A stretch of DNA of 17,506 nucleotides from CAZSVE01 sp964610175 (lineage in GTDB: Bacteria; Pseudomonadota; Gammaproteobacteria; HK1), in contig CAZSVE010000064.1 in assembly GCA_964610175.1 (NCBI GenBank), positions 1-17,506 of the forward strand, given 5' to 3'. Both the position numbers and the translations under genes were made by a program. The notes under the pieces are model-generated. The model had not been told where the DNA came from and made no database searches. It saw nothing but the letters and a program-made list of their open reading frames with translations. The stretch's first letter is position 1; each line of letters begins with the position of its first letter. Positions 14,551 to 17,506 of this stretch are shown here, in pieces.

Positions 14551-17277
14551 ATGCCCTCCACAGCCCACCTCGATGACATCCCCTTCCCCATAACCCCCGG
14601 TGAGACCATTCTCCACTTCGCCCGGCGCACCGGACACCACTCTATCCCCACCCTCTGCCATGCCCCCAACCTTGCCCCTTTCGGTTCGTGTCGACTCTGC
14701 TCGGTGGAGGTGGCGACGAACAAAAACGCCCCCCGCCGCGTGGTGGCCTCCTGTCACACGCCGATCCAGGAAGGCCAATACGTATATACGAATTCCGCCA
14801 ATGTACAGCGCCTGCGGCGCAATATCGTCGAGCTGATCCTCACCGATCATCCCCTGGATTGTCTCACCTGCGAGGCGAACGGCAATTGCGAGCTGCAATG
14901 GGTGGCGGCCCAAGTGGGAATCCGGGAGGTCCGGTATCCCGGCGGTCGCAATCATCTGGCAGGTGAGGGGCGTAACCATGGCAAAGACACCTCCCATCCC
15001 TATCTGCGTTCCGATTTGGCCAAATGCATCCATTGTTACCGGTGCGTGCGGGCCTGCGACGAGGTGCAGGGGCAATTCGTGCTCACCATGGCGGGAAGAG
15101 GTTTCCATAGCCATATCGCCAAGGGAATGGATCAGTCCTTCGCGGAGTCCGATTGCGTCAGTTGTGGCGCCTGCGCGGCAACCTGCCCCACGGCTGCCAT
15201 CTCCGATGTATTCGAATCCAAGTCGGCCCAAACCGACAAGGTAACCAGGACCGTCTGCACCTATTGCGGCGTCGGCTGCAACCTGGCGGTGTCCGTATCC
15301 GATAACAAGATCGTCTCCATCCGCGCGCCCCTGGATGCCGAAGTCAACAGTGGCCATACATGTCTTAAAGGACGTTACGCCTTCGAATTTCTCGATCACC
15401 CTGATCGCCTGCGCGCGCCGCTCATCAAGGGCGACGATGGGGAGTTCCGGGAGGTAACCTGGGAAGCGGCCTATGGGCGCATCGTCTCCGAATTCCAGCG
15501 CATCAAAAAGACGCGCGGCCCGGACGCCATCGCCGGCATCTCGTCGGCCCGCGCCACCAATGAAGAAAACTACCTCATGCAGAAATTCATGCGCGCCGTC
15601 ATCGGCACCAACAACATCGATTGCTGCGCGCGGGTGTGTCATTCTCCCACCGCCTTGGGCTTGCAACGCGCCTTCGGCACCGGTGCCGCCACCAATTCCA
15701 TCGCCGATCTGGATGCCACCGACTGCATCCTGGTCATCGGCGCCAATCCCACCGATGCCCACCCCGTCACCGGGGCCAGGATCAAGCAAAAACTCATGCA
15801 GGGCGTCACCGGTATCGTCATCGACCCCAGAAGGATCGAACTCGCCAGATACGCTCGGTACCACCTGCAACTGCGCCCCGGTACCAATGTGGCGCTCTTG
15901 AACATGATGCTGCACTACATCGTGCGCGAGGGATGGATCGACAAGGGCTTCATCGATGCCCGGGTGGAAGGATGGCAGGCATTCGAGCGAGAGGTCCTGC
16001 GGGTCGATGTGGACGAAATGGCGCGCATCACCGGCGTCGATAAGAGCTTGGTCAAAAAGGCCGCCCATGCCTATGCCATGGCCTCCGCCGCCATGGAATT
16101 CCATGGCCTCGGGGTCACCGAGCAAAGACAGGGCACGGCCACCGTTCAGATCATCGCCGGGCTCGCCATGGTTACCGGTAACGTCGGCAAGCCCGGCGCG
16201 GGCGTCAATCCCCTGCGCGGTCAGAACAATGTACAGGGCGCCGCCGACATGGGTTGCCAGCCCCATCAGGGCGCGGGGTATCTCGACGTGACCCTTCCCG
16301 ACATCCATCGAAAATACAACGCCTTTTATGGCGTGGAATGCGTCCCGGACCGGGTGGGATACAAGAGCCCCGAGATGATGCAGGCGGCCATCGACGGCAG
16401 GCTCGAGGCCCTGTGGATCATCGGGGAAGACATCCTGCAAACCGACCCCGATACCAATAAGGTCAGACAAGCCCTGGAGAGGGTCGAATTCCTGGTCTGT
16501 CAGGAGATCTTCCTGACCGAAACCGCCCGAATGGCCACGGTGATACTCCCCGGTGCCTGCTCCTTCGAAAAGGACGGCACCTTCACCAATGGGGAAAGGC
16601 GGATACAGCGGGTGCGCAAGGTCCGCGAGCCCTTGCAAGGCGCCAGACCCGACGGCCAGATCATCATCGACGTCATGAATCGCATGGGTTATCCCCAGGC
16701 CGATTACAGCCCCGACGGCATGTTGCAGGAAATCTCCCGCATCGTGCCCTTTTTCGCCGGCGTTACATGGGACGATCTCGGCGACAACGGCAAACAGTGG
16801 CCGTTGCAGCCGGGTGGCGCCGGCACCGACATCCTCCACACCGGGGAATTCAAGCGCGGAAAAGGCAAACTCTCCTTCATCCCCTTTCAGGAATCCGATG
16901 AAATCCAAAAACACGGGATCGAGTATCCCTATATCCTCACCACCAATCGGGAACTCGCCCACTACAACTGCGGAAACATGACGCGTCGGACCAAAAATAC
17001 CGAGATCCTCGGCGAAGATCGATTACTCATCAACCCGCTCGATGCCGCGAGAGAAAATATCGGCGACGGCAGCCCGGTCTGGGTGGAGAGCCCGAGAGGA
17101 AAAATCATCAGCCGGGCGAGACTCACCGAGGAAGTGAAACCGGGTATCCTCAGCACCACCTTCCACTTCCCGGAGACCATGCTGAACGTCATTACCTCGG
17201 AGGAGTGCTGCCCTGAGACCTTGTGCCCGGAGTATAAGGTGGTGAGTTGTCGGGTGGGGGGAGTGGTGGATCGATAA
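14551..17277 (+). CDS. Formate dehydrogenase alpha subunit (Mo/W-bis-MGD, Fe-S rich, Cys form)
   Basis: It oxidises formate to CO2 (or the reverse) at a molybdenum or tungsten pterin site in the cytoplasm. The 908 aa show a 2Fe-2S domain (Cys36, 47, 50, 68), a His-Cys3 cluster site (His100, Cys104, 107, 113), two 4Fe-4S sites (CIHCYRCVRAC 159-169; CVSCGACAATC 202-212), then CTYCGVGC 236-243 with Cys271 opening the molybdopterin domain. The metal ligand lies in DCCARVCHSPT as Cys363 (TGT), next to the catalytic His364, so this is the non-selenocysteine type. The plan matches FdhA/FdsA-like alpha subunits of NAD-linked enzymes, but partner subunits are not in the window. ATG 14551 starts the ferredoxin domain; no clear Shine-Dalgarno precedes it. 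The gene is GC-rich, in contrast to the TA/TIR stretch before it, and has no frameshift. Confidence 0.93.
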   Translation: MPSTAHLDDIPFPITPGETILHFARRTGHHSIPTLCHAPNLAPFGSCRLCSVEVATNKNAPRRVVASCHTPIQEGQYVYTNSANVQRLRRNIVELILTDHPLDCLTCEANGNCELQWVAAQVGIREVRYPGGRNHLAGEGRNHGKDTSHPYLRSDLAKCIHCYRCVRACDEVQGQFVLTMAGRGFHSHIAKGMDQSFAESDCVSCGACAATCPTAAISDVFESKSAQTDKVTRTVCTYCGVGCNLAVSVSDNKIVSIRAPLDAEVNSGHTCLKGRYAFEFLDHPDRLRAPLIKGDDGEFREVTWEAAYGRIVSEFQRIKKTRGPDAIAGISSARATNEENYLMQKFMRAVIGTNNIDCCARVCHSPTALGLQRAFGTGAATNSIADLDATDCILVIGANPTDAHPVTGARIKQKLMQGVTGIVIDPRRIELARYARYHLQLRPGTNVALLNMMLHYIVREGWIDKGFIDARVEGWQAFEREVLRVDVDEMARITGVDKSLVKKAAHAYAMASAAMEFHGLGVTEQRQGTATVQIIAGLAMVTGNVGKPGAGVNPLRGQNNVQGAADMGCQPHQGAGYLDVTLPDIHRKYNAFYGVECVPDRVGYKSPEMMQAAIDGRLEALWIIGEDILQTDPDTNKVRQALERVEFLVCQEIFLTETARMATVILPGACSFEKDGTFTNGERRIQRVRKVREPLQGARPDGQIIIDVMNRMGYPQADYSPDGMLQEISRIVPFFAGVTWDDLGDNGKQWPLQPGGAGTDILHTGEFKRGKGKLSFIPFQESDEIQKHGIEYPYILTTNRELAHYNCGNMTRRTKNTEILGEDRLLINPLDAARENIGDGSPVWVESPRGKIISRARLTEEVKPGILSTTFHFPETMLNVITSEECCPETLCPEYKVVSCRVGGVVDR

Positions 17278-17287
17278 GGAGGTAACC

Positions 17288-17458
17288 GTGACGGATACTC
17301 GCTGGAAGCAGCGTTTCGACAATTTCGATCGGGCATTCGTCCTGTTACGGGAAGTGCACGATTCCGGGATTGACTCCCTTTCACAGTTGGAGCGGGAAGG
17401 CACAATCCAACGCTTTGAATTTGCTTTTGAACTTGCCTGGAAGACGCTCGAGGACTGA
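17288..17458 (+). pseudogene. Truncated HI0074-type nucleotidyltransferase-partner gene
   Basis: The 56 codons read MTDTRWKQRFDNFDRAFVLL, then SQLEREGTIQRFEFAFELAW and KTLED before TGA. This is the N-terminal half of the HI0074 family (NTase substrate-binding, PF08780, HEPN-like), whose members normally continue KDYLEYEG... to about 130 aa and are coupled to a minimal nucleotidyltransferase in a HEPN/MNT TA pair. A strong AAGGAGGT lies 4 nt before the GTG, only 10 nt after the formate dehydrogenase stop. Nothing after the stop resembles the missing half, and TTGACCTGTCAA (17465-17476) forms a small palindrome that may mark a junction. The remaining 48 nt are too short to classify. Confidence 0.65.
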
Positions 17459-17506
17459 TATGTTTTGACCTGTCAAGGTTCCTTATAGTGGGATGGATAA
17501 ACCCGT

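Noticed and set aside
15625..15642. Selenocysteine codon at the formate dehydrogenase active site
   Set aside because: The ligand codon at 15637-15639 is TGT (Cys), not TGA.
14536..16962. 808-codon open frame on the minus strand
   Set aside because: It lies antisense to the formate dehydrogenase gene, whose iron-sulfur and molybdopterin motifs are unmistakable. The minus frame is Gly/Asp-rich and resembles no family, an effect of GC-rich codon use.

Overview
The window looks like an accessory region of a chromosome, most likely from a gammaproteobacterium. That assignment is an inference from the LepA sequence style, the formate dehydrogenase domain plan and the REP-type repeats; no rRNA or other taxonomic marker is present. 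Three intact, GC-rich housekeeping or metabolic genes stand out: lepA, a TauE/SafE-type exporter, and a large iron-sulfur molybdenum formate dehydrogenase alpha subunit. Between them lies sequence full of toxin-antitoxin (TA) modules, defence-type genes, dead gene pieces and dispersed repeats.

Layout. 1-719 (minus): a truncated small GTPase and a possibly frameshifted small upstream ORF. 818-2263: a class II Fic protein bracketed by inverted copies of a dispersed repeat of about 100 bp. 2391-4387: an isocitrate lyase/PEP mutase superfamily enzyme and the exporter. 4388-4908: a mostly empty gap with a terminator-like hairpin, then lepA. 6949-8590: repeat copy C against a STAS-like (DUF4325) gene fragment, an intact higBA module, a Panacea/SocA-type (DUF4065) gene with an in-frame amber stop, the 15-codon start of its lost partner, and repeat copy D. 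8646-9191: small unrecognised ORFs and about nine units of a 21-bp minisatellite. 9363-10170: an AT-rich gene for a two-helix membrane protein. 10204-10374: a piece of a second formate dehydrogenase gene ending at a REP-type hairpin. 10488-10921: hicBA. 11262-13867: an AT-rich TIR-NTPase gene broken by a single-base shift in an A run. 13999-14447: a toxin-like protein with a DUF2283 partner. 14551-17277: the formate dehydrogenase. 17288-17458: a truncated HI0074-type gene.

How the genes relate. higBA, hicBA and the DUF2283 pair are each translationally coupled by 4-nt overlaps. The TIR-NTPase resembles STAND-like anti-phage sensors: a TIR effector domain, then a P-loop NTPase, then a long helical C-terminus. 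Together with the Fic protein, the two-helix membrane protein and at least four TA modules or remnants, it makes this a defence/TA hotspot. Much of the hotspot is decaying: a nonsense codon, a frameshift, and several truncations that fall at repeat boundaries.
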